64,000 bases of DNA from Terrihabitans soli (GTDB taxonomy: Bacteria; Pseudomonadota; Alphaproteobacteria; Rhizobiales; Methylopilaceae). The translations under genes and the position numbers were made by a program. Below are positions 10,189-20,668 of this stretch, piece after piece (the first letter of the stretch is position 1; each line of letters starts with the position of its first letter). The notes under the pieces are model-generated. The model saw only the letters and a program-made list of their open reading frames with translations. It did not search any database and was not told where the DNA came from. The DNA is taken from contig NZ_AP023361.1 of NCBI RefSeq assembly GCF_014191545.1, positions 462,501 to 526,500 of the forward strand, in the 5' to 3' direction.

Positions 10189-10275
10189 TATTGGGACTCG
10201 ACGTTGGGGGCGATAGGTATAGTTCTGCCTGAGAATTAGGCAATCTTCTCGCGCCGATCGGGCGATAACGGCGGT

Positions 10276-11094
10276 CTATGGCGTCCCGTGACCGGAAAGC
10301 GCCTGGGCCGTGCCGCGGACGGCGTTGCGGAAGGCTTCGTCGAAATTCACGCCTTCTATGCCCCAGCGATAGACCGCCCCGTCATCCGAGGTCTGCCAGC
10401 GGGCGATCCAGCCGAGCATCCGGTCGCTGAACAGTATATGGCCGGCCAGGACCCGCTCTGCTCCGGCCTCCCGCATCAACGTCTCCAGTGCGGCCGGAAC
10501 GGGAGTTTTGAGGCCGTCTGCGGCCAGGCCGGACGCCTCGATCATGGCCCGGCTCGGCAGAATGAGGGGCAGGCCATAGCGGCGCGCGGACGCGATGAGG
10601 GCGGTGCGCTGCACCGAGCCCGGCTCGCCTTGATCTGTGAGGATGAAGTGGGACGGGCCGAGTTCGACGCCGATGAGAAAGAGGATCTTCGGCCGCTCAT
10701 CGCCCCAGGGCTTTTGCCCCAGCTCCGCGAGAGCGGCATCAATCCTTTCAGGTGCATAGTCGATGGTGATTTCGAACGGCCGGTCGCGCGTGCCCTGTTC
10801 GTCATGCTTGGGAATGCCCGCCATCAGGTCGCGATAGGAAAACGTATGCACGACAGCGGGATCGAATCCGGCGTCGAGTTTGGGGTCTGCCAGAAGCCGC
10901 GGATCGCCCGAAACCTTCACCATCACATCGCGATAGCCTTGCAGCAGCGCGGGATCGCGCGTCTCCGGACGCTCGCCGGTGACGAAGACCTGGGCGCGGT
11001 AAAGATCGACGACGGGTTCGGCCTGCGCGCCGCCTGAACAAACAGACGCCAGCACAAAAACCGCCGGAACGGCGGAGATCAAAAAGCGGCGCAT
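10276..11094 (-). CDS. DUF2066 domain-containing exported protein
   Basis: The 272-residue protein has a signal peptide ending in GGAQAEP. After it come the DUF2066 blocks, including VDLYRAQVFVTGE near the mature N terminus and a conserved RYGLPLILPSR segment. The family is widespread in proteobacteria and has no established biochemical function. A 49-residue membrane protein is encoded 53 bases upstream on the same strand, so the two may form an operon. Confidence 0.8.
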   Translation of the reverse strand: MRRFLISAVPAVFVLASVCSGGAQAEPVVDLYRAQVFVTGERPETRDPALLQGYRDVMVKVSGDPRLLADPKLDAGFDPAVVHTFSYRDLMAGIPKHDEQGTRDRPFEITIDYAPERIDAALAELGQKPWGDERPKILFLIGVELGPSHFILTDQGEPGSVQRTALIASARRYGLPLILPSRAMIEASGLAADGLKTPVPAALETLMREAGAERVLAGHILFSDRMLGWIARWQTSDDGAVYRWGIEGVNFDEAFRNAVRGTAQALSGHGTP

Positions 11095-11147
11095 GCCGGA
11101 AATCCTAAAACCCCAGCCCCGCCTTCGCGATCACAAACCCGTGCCGG

Positions 11148-11297
11148 CTATTTTGCCGGTGGGGCGTTCATGGCCTCGGCAACCGGTGCCTGACCCTGAT
11201 TGGGTCCGGCAGCGATCACGAACACGGCGATCTGCGCGATGAAGGCAAAAACAAGTGCAGCCCCAGCCATATACAGGCCGGTACGTTCCTTCGACAT
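11148..11297 (-). CDS. Small single-pass membrane protein (49 aa)
   Basis: An ATG at 11297 follows an agggaggg ribosome binding site. The product begins MSKERTGLYMAGAALVF and contains one transmembrane helix (to about residue 31), followed by an Ala/Pro-rich tail ending NAPPAK. It lies directly upstream of the DUF2066 gene on the same strand. No family is recognised. Confidence 0.65.
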   Translation of the reverse strand: MSKERTGLYMAGAALVFAFIAQIAVFVIAAGPNQGQAPVAEAMNAPPAK

Positions 11298-11570
11298 GAC
11301 ACCCTCCCTAAGCGGGCCACCGGAGAAACTCTCAAAACCCTCCGTTTTCCGGAGGCTATGTTTGTAGTGGCAGTCTGGTCGAGAACGCGGAGCTTGTCAC
11401 GGCGCTTGCGCGGCGCGTTTGAAGCGAAGCTCTATGCCGCTGATACGACTCAGGTTTTTCCCGTCTGGCCTGTGCGCAGCCGGGGCGGGCGCAAACACAA
11501 AGAACAACCGTGCATTAACTGAAAAAAAGAGGTTTCCCGCGACATTTCATTAGCTTCGGGGCGAACCAAA

Positions 11571-12992
11571 ATGCCGAAAAGAATCACGTCGAGTTCCAAA
11601 TCCATTTTCGTTTCTCTCGCGGTCATTGCCGCCATCGGCGCCTTTGCTGCGTTCGGTCTGCCGGATATCTCGCTCGGCGGAAGTCTCGTTTCGCTTGTCC
11701 TTCTCGTGCTTTGCGCCGGTTTGGGCTTTGCCGTTCTTCGCCTGCGAAGCCGCAATGCGCTGCTGACGGCGGCGCTCGATAACATGCCGCAAGGTCTTTG
11801 CATGTTCGACGCCTCGGCGCGTCTCGTCCTCTGCAATGCGAGCTTTATCGCGATGTACCGCCTCGATGCCGGAAGCGTTAAACCCGGCATGTCGCTGCGC
11901 GAGGTGCTCGACCTCCGCAAGCGCGCCGGCACCTTCTCCGGCGATCCGGAGAAGTTCGTCACCGACCGTTTGGCCGTGATTGCGCAGGGCAAGACGACGA
12001 GCGCCTCAAGCGATATGGAGGACGGCCGCATTATTGCCGCCGCCGATCACCTGATGACGGGTGGCGGCTGGGTCGACACCTTCGAAGACATAACGGCACG
12101 CCGCAAAGCCGCGCTTGCCGCTGGCGCCTCGCAGGATCAGCAGAAGCGCAAGGCCATCATCGAGGACATCATCAATGGCTTCCGCCGCGAGACGGAAGAG
12201 CTTTTGAACCGCACGACCGAGAGCGCCGATCAGATGCGCCAGATGGCGGGCTCGCTGCTCGAATCGTCCGGCGTGACCACCGATCGCGTGCAGAGCGCTG
12301 CCCGCATGTCGCGCGATGCCTCGATGAACGTCCAGTCAGTCGCCGCGGCCGCCGAGCAGATGTCGATCTCGATCGGCGAGATCAACCGCCGCCTTGCCCG
12401 CACCAACGAGATCGTCCGCGACACGGCAAGCGATGCACAGGGCACCAACACCCAGATCAGCAATCTTTCGCAGGTCTCGACCAAGATCACCGAGATTATT
12501 GAGGTCATTCACAAGATCGCCGAGCAGACGAACCTGCTGGCGCTCAACGCCACCATCGAGGCGGCGCGCGCCGGCGAAGCCGGCAAGGGCTTTGCGGTCG
12601 TGGCCAGCGAAGTGAAGTCGCTTGCTCTGCAGACCGCCAAGGCCACCGAAGAGATCGGCAACCAGATCAATGAGGTTCAGGCCTCGACAAATGTCGTCGT
12701 CACCGCGATGACCGGTGTCACCGGGCGTATGCAGGAAATCAACGACGACACGGCATCGGTCGCGGAATCGGTTTCCCAGCAGAACACGGCGACGAGCGAA
12801 ATCTCGCGCAATGTCGGCACCGTCGCCGAGGCCAGCCAGGCCATCTCCGATACGCTCGAGGACGTGACGCGCGTCGCCGACACGATGCAGTCATCGGCCC
12901 GCACCGTTCTCGATGCCTCGGAAGCCGTCACGACCCATGCGACGCAGCTGCGCAACGCGGTAAAGGAATTCCTCGACAAGGTCGCGGCGTAA
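11571..12992 (+). CDS. Methyl-accepting chemotaxis protein with PAS domain
   Basis: The 473-residue receptor has two hydrophobic segments at about residues 12-30 and 37-55. A PAS-like domain follows ([20 protein letters not shown], to about residue 165), and the C terminus is a cytoplasmic signalling domain with the hairpin tip [21 protein letters not shown]. There is no clear HAMP domain and almost no periplasmic loop, so it probably senses an intracellular or membrane signal through PAS rather than an external ligand. No che genes are nearby. A terminator follows. Confidence 0.9.
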   Translation: MPKRITSSSKSIFVSLAVIAAIGAFAAFGLPDISLGGSLVSLVLLVLCAGLGFAVLRLRSRNALLTAALDNMPQGLCMFDASARLVLCNASFIAMYRLDAGSVKPGMSLREVLDLRKRAGTFSGDPEKFVTDRLAVIAQGKTTSASSDMEDGRIIAAADHLMTGGGWVDTFEDITARRKAALAAGASQDQQKRKAIIEDIINGFRRETEELLNRTTESADQMRQMAGSLLESSGVTTDRVQSAARMSRDASMNVQSVAAAAEQMSISIGEINRRLARTNEIVRDTASDAQGTNTQISNLSQVSTKITEIIEVIHKIAEQTNLLALNATIEAARAGEAGKGFAVVASEVKSLALQTAKATEEIGNQINEVQASTNVVVTAMTGVTGRMQEINDDTASVAESVSQQNTATSEISRNVGTVAEASQAISDTLEDVTRVADTMQSSARTVLDASEAVTTHATQLRNAVKEFLDKVAA

Positions 12993-13020
12993 AGCTCACC
13001 GCACGACACAGGACTTAAGG

Positions 13021-13048
13021 AAATGCCCGGCCTTTGGCCGGGCATTTT
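13021..13048 (+). terminator. Intrinsic terminator after the chemoreceptor gene
   Basis: aaatgcccggcc and ggccgggcatttt form a perfect 12-bp stem with a two- to four-base loop. It lies 29 bases after the chemoreceptor stop codon. Confidence 0.85.
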
Positions 13049-13077
13049 GCGTTTGCGGAGACGCTGCCGCGCCGGAT

Positions 13078-13247
13078 ACTGTCTGTACACGATTAACGAA
13101 TGGACGTTACCGGGAACAGATGCGGCACGAATCGCTGACGCGGCGATGTTCCTAATAAGTCCGCACCAGATATGGTTGGCGAGACCCTTCCGGAGCCCAA
13201 GAGAGGCGCTTGCGAAGGCGTTAAACGCCGCTCCAAACGTTAACGCG
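13078..13247 (+). repeat. Structured intergenic repeat, copy A
   Basis: This stretch aligns with copy B at 13547-13720 at roughly 70-75% identity over its first 100 bases. Shared blocks include ttaacgaatgg, gggaac, ggcacgaatc, ctgacgc, gatgttcc and taagtc. The bases 13113-13118 (ggaaca) pair with 13147-13152 (tgttcc), and 13121-13123 pair with 13143-13145. In copy B the same positions pair with different bases. The 3' end holds a second inverted repeat (gcgttaa with ttaacgc). It overlaps the stop codon of the 80-residue gene. It may be a small RNA or a mobile structured repeat. Confidence 0.65.
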
Positions 13248-13482
13248 CCTGCTGCTTCAGTCTCTCCAGAAGATCGTCGATCTCGGTGCCGCTATAGTTG
13301 GTGCTGTCGGTCATCACGAAGGCAGTCTTTCGCAGATGCGGGGCAAGGCTCTCTACAAAAACCAGCGTGTCGCGCAGGGTTTTGAAGGGCCGGACATTGC
13401 CCGGCCCGCCATGGATGTCACCGAACACCGGCTTGTCGGACCAGGAGACCGTGGCTTCCCGGTCGAAGTCGAAATAGCTCAT
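13240..13482 (-). CDS. Hypothetical protein (80 aa) between two structured repeats
   Basis: The start ATG follows ggaggaggaacgccc, a strong ribosome binding site. The product begins MSYFDFDREATVSWSD, is acidic and soluble, and ends LLERLKQQAR. I recognise no domain. A central FKTLRDTLVFVESLAPHLR segment looks helical. The gene is bracketed by two same-direction copies of a structured repeat, one overlapping its stop codon and the other starting about 65 bases upstream of its start. This suggests the gene and one repeat copy were duplicated or moved together. Confidence 0.65.
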   Translation of the reverse strand: MSYFDFDREATVSWSDKPVFGDIHGGPGNVRPFKTLRDTLVFVESLAPHLRKTAFVMTDSTNYSGTEIDDLLERLKQQAR

Positions 13483-13546
13483 GGGCGTTCCTCCTCCAGG
13501 GGAGTCTAGGGCGGGGCTTGCGCGGAGCAATGGGAAAAGCCGTTAT

Positions 13547-13720
13547 ATCGTACATACACGAGTTAACGAATGGGCCGGAGGGGGAACGGACCCGGCACGA
13601 ATCACTGACGCTGGGATGTTCCGCTTAAGTCTACACAAGATGTGGGTGGCCGCTGTCCGCGGACGCATATTCCTGCGCACGCGGACAGCCGAAAACGCCG
13701 CTCAAGTGTTAACACCCGGA
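13547..13720 (+). repeat. Structured intergenic repeat, copy B
   Basis: This is the second copy of the repeat at 13078-13247, in the same orientation. The stem 13583-13588 with 13617-13622 and the inner stem 13591-13593 with 13613-13615 match copy A position by position. A copy-specific long hairpin follows (gctgtccgcg at 13652-13661 with cgcggacagc at 13680-13689, enclosing cgca and tgcg). The copy ends in the palindrome gtgttaacac at 13706. It lies upstream of the 80-residue gene and beyond the 3' end of thiC. Confidence 0.65.
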
Positions 13721-13738
13721 GCAAGGCGGTGTGCCGTC

Positions 13739-15795
<2,057 letters not shown>

Positions 15796-15846
15796 TTTAC
15801 GAGGAAAAGTCTTTAAGCCTTACGGCCCGCCGGTCAAGTAAAACCG

Positions 15847-16269
15847 CTATATGCCGAAAATGTCCTTGTCGCCCGGCTGCAGGAACGGGTCGGAGATCGA
15901 CACGCTGTCGTCGCTTAGCTGATAAGGAAAAACCAACCGTCCGGAAAAGTCGCCGACGTGGTCGAAAGCGGCGGCAATCGCATCCGATGTGCCGCCGCCC
16001 GGTAATGTGGTGCGCACGTCATAGACCAGGATCGACGCAATGATCGCGCCGCTCTTTGCTTGGCTGCGATATCCATCTTTCAGCCATTTGATGATGTCGG
16101 CTGATTTCGGAGACGCATCTTCGGCGCAGGCTATTGCAGGCACGATTTCGCCGGTTGCCAGCATGGTCACTCCGAACGGAAAAAACTCTCCGTGCTCGCC
16201 GAGCCATTTCTCGGCGATGGGAATGACCACGCTCAACAGCTCTTCGAAATCGGCCTTCGGGTCGCGCAT
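15847..16269 (-). CDS. Hypothetical protein (140 aa)
   Basis: I do not recognise the family. It is an acidic, soluble-looking protein beginning MRDPKADFEELLSVVIPIAEKWL. A central segment (SGAIIASILVYDVRTTLPG) has alternating hydrophobic residues, suggesting beta strands. It lacks a signal peptide. It follows the gene for a four-helix membrane protein by 19 bases on the same strand, so they are probably co-transcribed. The ATG at 16269 is used; a TTG directly before it is an alternative. Confidence 0.7.
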   Translation of the reverse strand: MRDPKADFEELLSVVIPIAEKWLGEHGEFFPFGVTMLATGEIVPAIACAEDASPKSADIIKWLKDGYRSQAKSGAIIASILVYDVRTTLPGGGTSDAIAAAFDHVGDFSGRLVFPYQLSDDSVSISDPFLQPGDKDIFGI

Positions 16270-16288
16270 CAATCGTCTTCGTGTCGGA

Positions 16289-16696
16289 TCATTTGCCGAT
16301 CGGCGCGATGGCGGCGATATAGCCGTAATAGACGAAGATGCCGCCGATGATGAGAAGCACGGCCGCCATGACCGGCAGTGTCGCGGTCTTGGTAATGACG
16401 CGGGCGCCCTTCTTCGAAATCTCCTGCGTGAACAGAATCCGGAACGTGCCGATCAGAATGGCGAACCAGCCGAATGCGGTGATCAGCGAACGCCAGTCCA
16501 TCACCCACACATTATGCGTCAGCACAATCGCCAGACCCGTGACGAGCGGCAGCATGCCGGCGATAAAGACCAGCGGCCTCGATGACAGCAGCTGCTTGAC
16601 CAGGTCGCGGAAGCTGTCGACGTCTTTCAGGATAGCCGCCGCAATGACGAGCATGACCGGCCCGACAAGCTGCGCGATAAACAATGATACGCCCAT
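16289..16696 (-). CDS. Integral membrane protein, unknown function (135 aa)
   Basis: Four hydrophobic segments are visible at about residues 5-24, 40-62, 68-90 and 105-130, with a short basic loop (SKKGARVITKT) between the last two. Neither domain nor substrate is recognised. The size and topology resemble small DUF-type inner membrane proteins. It probably forms a two-gene operon with the 140-residue hypothetical protein downstream. Confidence 0.7.
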   Translation of the reverse strand: MGVSLFIAQLVGPVMLVIAAAILKDVDSFRDLVKQLLSSRPLVFIAGMLPLVTGLAIVLTHNVWVMDWRSLITAFGWFAILIGTFRILFTQEISKKGARVITKTATLPVMAAVLLIIGGIFVYYGYIAAIAPIGK

Positions 16697-16711
16697 GATT
16701 TTCCCCCCAAT

Positions 16712-16741
16712 ATCTTCCCCAGTGTTTCCGCCGGGGAAGAT
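16712..16741 (-). terminator. Hairpin downstream of the Bug-type binding-protein gene
   Basis: atcttcccc (16712-16720) pairs perfectly with ggggaagat (16733-16741) around a 12-base loop. On the minus strand it follows the stop codon of the binding-protein gene after 34 bases. The T-run is poor, so it may be a mRNA-end stabiliser or a weak terminator. Confidence 0.5.
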
Positions 16742-16775
16742 GTTCGGTCAGGCTGTCATAATCAATCGGCCCCGT

Positions 16776-17741
16776 TCAATCGGCTTTTGCGCCCGACTGT
16801 TTGACGATGGGCGCCCATTTGGCGAGTTCCGCGGCAGCAAATTTGCCGAGCTCTTCCGGCGTCGAGGCGACGACGGTCGCCGAGAATTCCGCCAGCTTCT
16901 CCTTCACCTTGGGGTCGTTGACGGCCTTGTTTGCCTCCTCATTGAGCTTCTTGATGGCTTCCGGCGGCGTACCGGCCGGGGCAAACAGCGCGTTCCAGGT
17001 ATAGGTCTCATAGCCGGGCAGAGCCTCGTTCAGCGCCGGCATATCGGGGAAAGTCGCCGCGCGCTGCGGTGAGGTCACGGCGATGCCTTTCAGCTTGCCG
17101 GAGCGGATATGCTGGGTGGAGGAGGGGAGATTGTCGAACATGATCGGCACCTGGCCGCCGATGACATCGACCAGCGCCGGGCCCGCGCCCTTATAGGGCA
17201 CATGCACGAGATCGACTCCCGCCATGGTCTTGAAGAGTTCGCCCGACAGATGCAGCGGCGAGCCATTACCTGATGATGCGTATGAGTATTTACCGGGATT
17301 GGCCTTGAGCAGCGCAATCAGTTCCTGCGCATTGTTTGCCGGCACGGACGGGTGGACGACAAGAACGTTTGGCACCGTGACCAGCAGCGAGATCGGCGCA
17401 AAATCCTTGATCGGGTCATACGGCATGTTGGGATAAACGGCCGGATTCAGCGCGTGGGTCGCGACCGTCGCCATCAGGATTGTGTAGCCGTCGGGGGTCG
17501 CTTTCGCGACGGCGGCGGCGCCGAGATTGCCGCCTGCCCCGCCTTTGTTCTCAACGACGACCTGCTGGCCGAGGCCTTCCGACATCTTCTCGGCAATCAG
17601 GCGCCCGACGAGATCGGTCGAGCCGCCGGCGGCGAAGGGGATCACAAGGGTAATAGGGCGGTCGGGGAAACTCTGGGCCGAGGCCGGGGCGGCAAGGCCG
17701 AGGGAAACGAGGCAGGCGAGTACAGTGGCGGACAGGCGCAT
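16776..17741 (-). CDS. Tripartite tricarboxylate transporter (Bug/TctC) binding protein
   Basis: This periplasmic solute-binding protein has 321 residues, with a signal peptide ending PASAQSFPDRPITLVIPF. The PFAAGGSTD motif, the NKGGAGGNLGA segment and the GYTILMATVATHALNP region are hallmarks of the Bug family, which binds carboxylates and other small organic acids. No TctA or TctB membrane genes are near, which is common for Bug proteins. The ATG at 17741 follows ggaggaaatg; the longer reading frame upstream is not supported. The zinc operon diverges from it. Confidence 0.9.
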   Translation of the reverse strand: MRLSATVLACLVSLGLAAPASAQSFPDRPITLVIPFAAGGSTDLVGRLIAEKMSEGLGQQVVVENKGGAGGNLGAAAVAKATPDGYTILMATVATHALNPAVYPNMPYDPIKDFAPISLLVTVPNVLVVHPSVPANNAQELIALLKANPGKYSYASSGNGSPLHLSGELFKTMAGVDLVHVPYKGAGPALVDVIGGQVPIMFDNLPSSTQHIRSGKLKGIAVTSPQRAATFPDMPALNEALPGYETYTWNALFAPAGTPPEAIKKLNEEANKAVNDPKVKEKLAEFSATVVASTPEELGKFAAAELAKWAPIVKQSGAKAD

Positions 17742-17857
17742 CTGGTCATTTCCTCCATGAGAATTCGGGTGCTGGCGGCTCTTGGGGCCGCTCTGACGCC
17801 CCTCAACGTGCCAGAGAGGCGCTGTGTTGCAAGGAAGAATGGACATCCGCCCCGGGC

Positions 17858-17890
17858 TTGTGTCGTCCGAAGTGTTATATTATAACATTC
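17858..17890 (+). promoter_or_regulatory. Zur-box promoter of the zinc operon
   Basis: A perfect 15-base palindrome (tgttata-t-tataaca, 17873-17887) flanked by gaag and ttc matches the Zur box of alphaproteobacteria. A candidate -35 ttgtgt (17858-17863) and -10 tataac (17881-17886) are spaced by 17 bases, so the repressor site covers the core promoter. The predicted transcript start falls within a few bases of the ATG at 17896. The genes downstream encode zinc uptake, which supports the assignment. Confidence 0.85.
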
Positions 17891-17895
17891 AGGCC

Positions 17896-18051
17896 ATGGC
17901 GTCCCATACCCACCATCATCACCCACGGCCGGCTCGCGGCCCGAGCGGGCCCGGTTTTTCGCTCCTTCTGCTGTCGGCAGGGCAGCGCGTCCTTGGCGCG
18001 CTCATTCTTCTCGCGCTCCTGTGGGGCGGCGTGTTCTGGGCGCTCGCCTGA
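17896..18051 (+). CDS. His-rich small membrane protein of the zinc operon (51 aa)
   Basis: The product starts MASHTHHHHPRPARG, giving five histidines in the first eight residues, and then has a membrane segment (about 26-50) near the C terminus. It is the first frame after the Zur-box promoter, and its stop codon overlaps the znuC start (TGATG). Position and histidines suggest a role in zinc handling at the membrane. There is no ribosome binding site before the ATG, but the promoter position would give a leaderless message starting at or near it. I know of no described family. Confidence 0.6.
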   Translation: MASHTHHHHPRPARGPSGPGFSLLLLSAGQRVLGALILLALLWGGVFWALA

Positions 18052-18791
18052 TGCCGGCCGCGATCCGTTTCGACGATGTGACGCTCGGCTATGACCGGCA
18101 TCCCGCGGTGCACCATCTGACCGGGGAGATCGAGGAGGGCAGTCTCACCGCGCTTGTCGGCCCGAACGGCGGCGGGAAATCGACGCTGCTAAAAGCCGTC
18201 ATGGGCACGCTCACGCCGCTGTCCGGCACGATCACGCTCGCGTCCGAGCCGCACGAGATCGCCTATCTGCCGCAGGCGGTGGAGATCGATACCGGCTTTC
18301 CGATTTCGGTCTTCGATCTCGTCTCCACGGGGCTGTGGAAGCGCACGGGCCTTTTCGGCGGCATCGGTCCGGCGGACCGCAAACGCATTTCCGGGGCTCT
18401 GGAGACGGTCGGCCTCAACGGTTTCGAACTCCGCCAGATCGGCGCGCTGTCGGGCGGGCAGATGCAGCGGACTTTGTTCGCGCGCGTTCTGCTGCAGGAT
18501 GCGAAACTCGTTCTGCTCGATGAGCCGTTCACCGCCATCGACGAAGCAACGGTGCGCGATCTCGTCCGCATCGTCGCGCACTGGCAGTCCGAAGGCCGCA
18601 CCGTCGTCACCGTACTGCACGATCTCGATCTGGCGCGCACCTACTTCCCGCAGTCGATCCTTCTTGCGCGCGAATGCGTCGGCTGGGGCGAGACGAAGAA
18701 AGTTCTGACGCCCGATAATTTCCATCGCGCCAAGCGCCTCAGCCAGGCGCCCGATCCGAACGCGCAACTCTGCGCGCGCGAGGTAGCGTGA
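18051..18791 (+). CDS. znuC: Zinc ABC transporter ATP-binding protein
   Basis: This is the ATPase of a cluster A-1 metal importer, 246 residues. It has Walker A GPNGGGKST near residue 36, signature LSGGQMQRTLFARVL and Walker B LVLLDEPFTAIDE. It is placed as zinc-specific by the Zur box upstream and the His-rich binding protein downstream. It overlaps the permease start by one base (TGATG), as is typical for such operons. The ATG at 18051 was chosen because it overlaps the preceding small gene and starts a normal N terminus. Confidence 0.9.
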   Translation: MPAAIRFDDVTLGYDRHPAVHHLTGEIEEGSLTALVGPNGGGKSTLLKAVMGTLTPLSGTITLASEPHEIAYLPQAVEIDTGFPISVFDLVSTGLWKRTGLFGGIGPADRKRISGALETVGLNGFELRQIGALSGGQMQRTLFARVLLQDAKLVLLDEPFTAIDEATVRDLVRIVAHWQSEGRTVVTVLHDLDLARTYFPQSILLARECVGWGETKKVLTPDNFHRAKRLSQAPDPNAQLCAREVA

Positions 18792-19657
18792 TGTATGAAT
18801 TTCTGATCGCGCCTTTCGCCGATTTCGATTTCATGAAGCGCGCGCTGATCGGCAGTTTCGCGCTGGCGCTCGGCGCGGGGCCTGTCGGCGTCTTTCTCAT
18901 GCTGCGCCGTCTCAGCCTCACCGGCGATGCTATGGCGCATGCCATTCTTCCGGGCGCCGGCGTCGGCTATCTCGTCGCCGGGCTTTCGCTTCCGGCGATG
19001 ACGATCGGCGGGCTTGTCGCGGGCGTCACCGTCGCGGTGCTGTCGGGTCTCGTCGCGCGTTTCACCGCGCTGAAGGAAGATGCCTCGCTCGCCGCGTTTT
19101 ATCTTCTGTCGCTGGCGCTCGGCGTCATGCTGGTCTCGCTGCGCGGCTCGAATGTCGATCTTCTGCATGTTCTGTTCGGCACGGTGCTGGCGCTCGACAA
19201 TGCGACGCTCATTCTGATTTCCGGCATCACCAGCCTCACGCTCGTTTCGCTCGCGCTGTTCTTCCGGCCGCTTGTGCTTGAATGCATGGACCCGGGCTAT
19301 CTGCGTTCGGTCTCATCGGCCGGTGCGCCGGTGCATTTTCTGTTTCTGGCACTCGTCGTGATGAATCTCGTCGGCGGCTTTCATGCGCTCGGCACGCTGC
19401 TCGCCGTCGGTCTCATGATGCTGCCCGCCGCCGGCGCGCGTCTGTGGACGCAGGATCTGACGCGGCTTCTGATCGTCTCCGTCATCGCCGGCATGGCGTC
19501 GGGCTATCTCGGCCTTCTCGCCTCCTATCATTTCGAAGTGCCGGCAGGTCCGTCGATCATTCTTGCCGCCGGCCTTTTCTATCTCGCCTCGCTTGCCTTC
19601 GGCCGCGAAGGCGGTTTCATCCGCCGGCTCGTGCCGGCCCGTCATCTCGAAGCTTAA
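18791..19657 (+). CDS. znuB: Zinc ABC transporter permease
   Basis: The 288-residue membrane protein has about eight hydrophobic segments and belongs to the ABC-3 metal permease family. The segment LSLTGDAMAHAILPGAGVGY is the conserved block of this family, and SGLVARFTALKEDASLAAFY follows the pattern of the cytoplasmic coupling loop. It is translationally coupled to the ATPase gene and followed 13 bases later by the binding protein gene. A GTG at 18788 is an alternative start. Confidence 0.9.
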   Translation: MYEFLIAPFADFDFMKRALIGSFALALGAGPVGVFLMLRRLSLTGDAMAHAILPGAGVGYLVAGLSLPAMTIGGLVAGVTVAVLSGLVARFTALKEDASLAAFYLLSLALGVMLVSLRGSNVDLLHVLFGTVLALDNATLILISGITSLTLVSLALFFRPLVLECMDPGYLRSVSSAGAPVHFLFLALVVMNLVGGFHALGTLLAVGLMMLPAAGARLWTQDLTRLLIVSVIAGMASGYLGLLASYHFEVPAGPSIILAAGLFYLASLAFGREGGFIRRLVPARHLEA

Positions 19658-19670
19658 GGAGAAGCCGCAA

Positions 19671-20633
19671 ATGGTGTCTCGCCGTCTGTTTCTGTCCTCG
19701 CTCGCCGCGCTGGGTGTCGTCTTCTCGTCCGGTGCGAATGCACAGGAGAAAGTGCCTGTCGTCGCGAGCTTTTCGATCCTCGGCGATTTCGTTCAGAACA
19801 TCGGCGGCGAACGCGTTGCCGTGACAACGCTTGTCGGCGCCGACGGCGATGCGCATGTCTATGCGCCCAAACCCTCCGATGCGAAGGCTGTGGCGGAAGC
19901 CAAACTCGTCTTCATCAACGGCATCGGCTTTGAAGGCTGGATGGAGCGTCTCGTCGAGAGCTCCGGCTCGAAGGCCGAGATCGTTACCGCCTCGAACGGC
20001 ATCGCCACCATCGCCTTCGGCGGCGAAGCAGAACACGACGATCATGGGGGCGGGCACACCCATGAGCACGGCGAGAAGGAAGCTCATGACGATCACGATC
20101 ACGGCGAACTCGATCCGCATGCCTGGCAGTCGGTCGCGAACGCCATGGCCTATGTTGGAAATATCCGCGATGCGCTGATCAAGGCCGATCCGGCGGGCAA
20201 GGCCGATTACGAGGCCAATGCCGCGTCCTATCTCGCAAAGCTCGATGCGCTCGATGCGGAAGTCCGCACGACGATTGCCGCTCTCCCGGCCGACGGGCGC
20301 ACCATCATCACTTCGCACGATGCCTTCGGCTATTTCGCCAAGGCTTACGGGATCGAGGTCGTCGCGCCGCAGGGCGTCTCGACCGAGGCCGAGCCCACGG
20401 CCAAACAGGTCGCGTCGCTCATCCGCCAGATCAGGGCGGAAAAAGTCCGGGCGATCTTTGTCGAAAACATCACCGACCCCCGGATGATCAAGCGCATCGC
20501 CGAGGAAAGCGGCGCGAAGATCGGCGGGGCGCTCTACTCCGACGCGCTGTCGCAAAAGGACGGGCCTGCCGGGACTTACATTGATATGGTCCGGCACAAT
20601 ATAAGGACCCTGAGCGCGGGCCTGTCGAGCTAG
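19671..20633 (+). CDS. znuA: Zinc ABC transporter periplasmic binding protein
   Basis: This is a cluster A-1 metal-binding lipoprotein/periplasmic protein of 320 residues, with a signal peptide ending GANAQEKVPVVASFS. It has the His-rich acidic loop typical of ZnuA and AztC proteins (HDDHGGGHTHEHGEKEAH). The likely zinc ligands are DPHAWQS in the middle and SHDAFGYFAKAYG in the second lobe. The ATG at 19671 follows aaggagaagccgcaa. It is the last gene of the Zur-controlled operon. A zinc GTPase gene begins 36 bases downstream and may be read through. Confidence 0.92.
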   Translation: MVSRRLFLSSLAALGVVFSSGANAQEKVPVVASFSILGDFVQNIGGERVAVTTLVGADGDAHVYAPKPSDAKAVAEAKLVFINGIGFEGWMERLVESSGSKAEIVTASNGIATIAFGGEAEHDDHGGGHTHEHGEKEAHDDHDHGELDPHAWQSVANAMAYVGNIRDALIKADPAGKADYEANAASYLAKLDALDAEVRTTIAALPADGRTIITSHDAFGYFAKAYGIEVVAPQGVSTEAEPTAKQVASLIRQIRAEKVRAIFVENITDPRMIKRIAEESGAKIGGALYSDALSQKDGPAGTYIDMVRHNIRTLSAGLSS

Positions 20634-20668
20634 GCCCGAATCTCCGCGAAGGCGCCTAAAGGTTTCAA

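Noticed and set aside
13023-13385. Possible peptide encoded by the structured repeats, since both copies are open in one frame
   Set aside because: Differences between copies are not concentrated at third codon positions, no start with a ribosome binding site was seen, and the covarying stem explains the conservation better.
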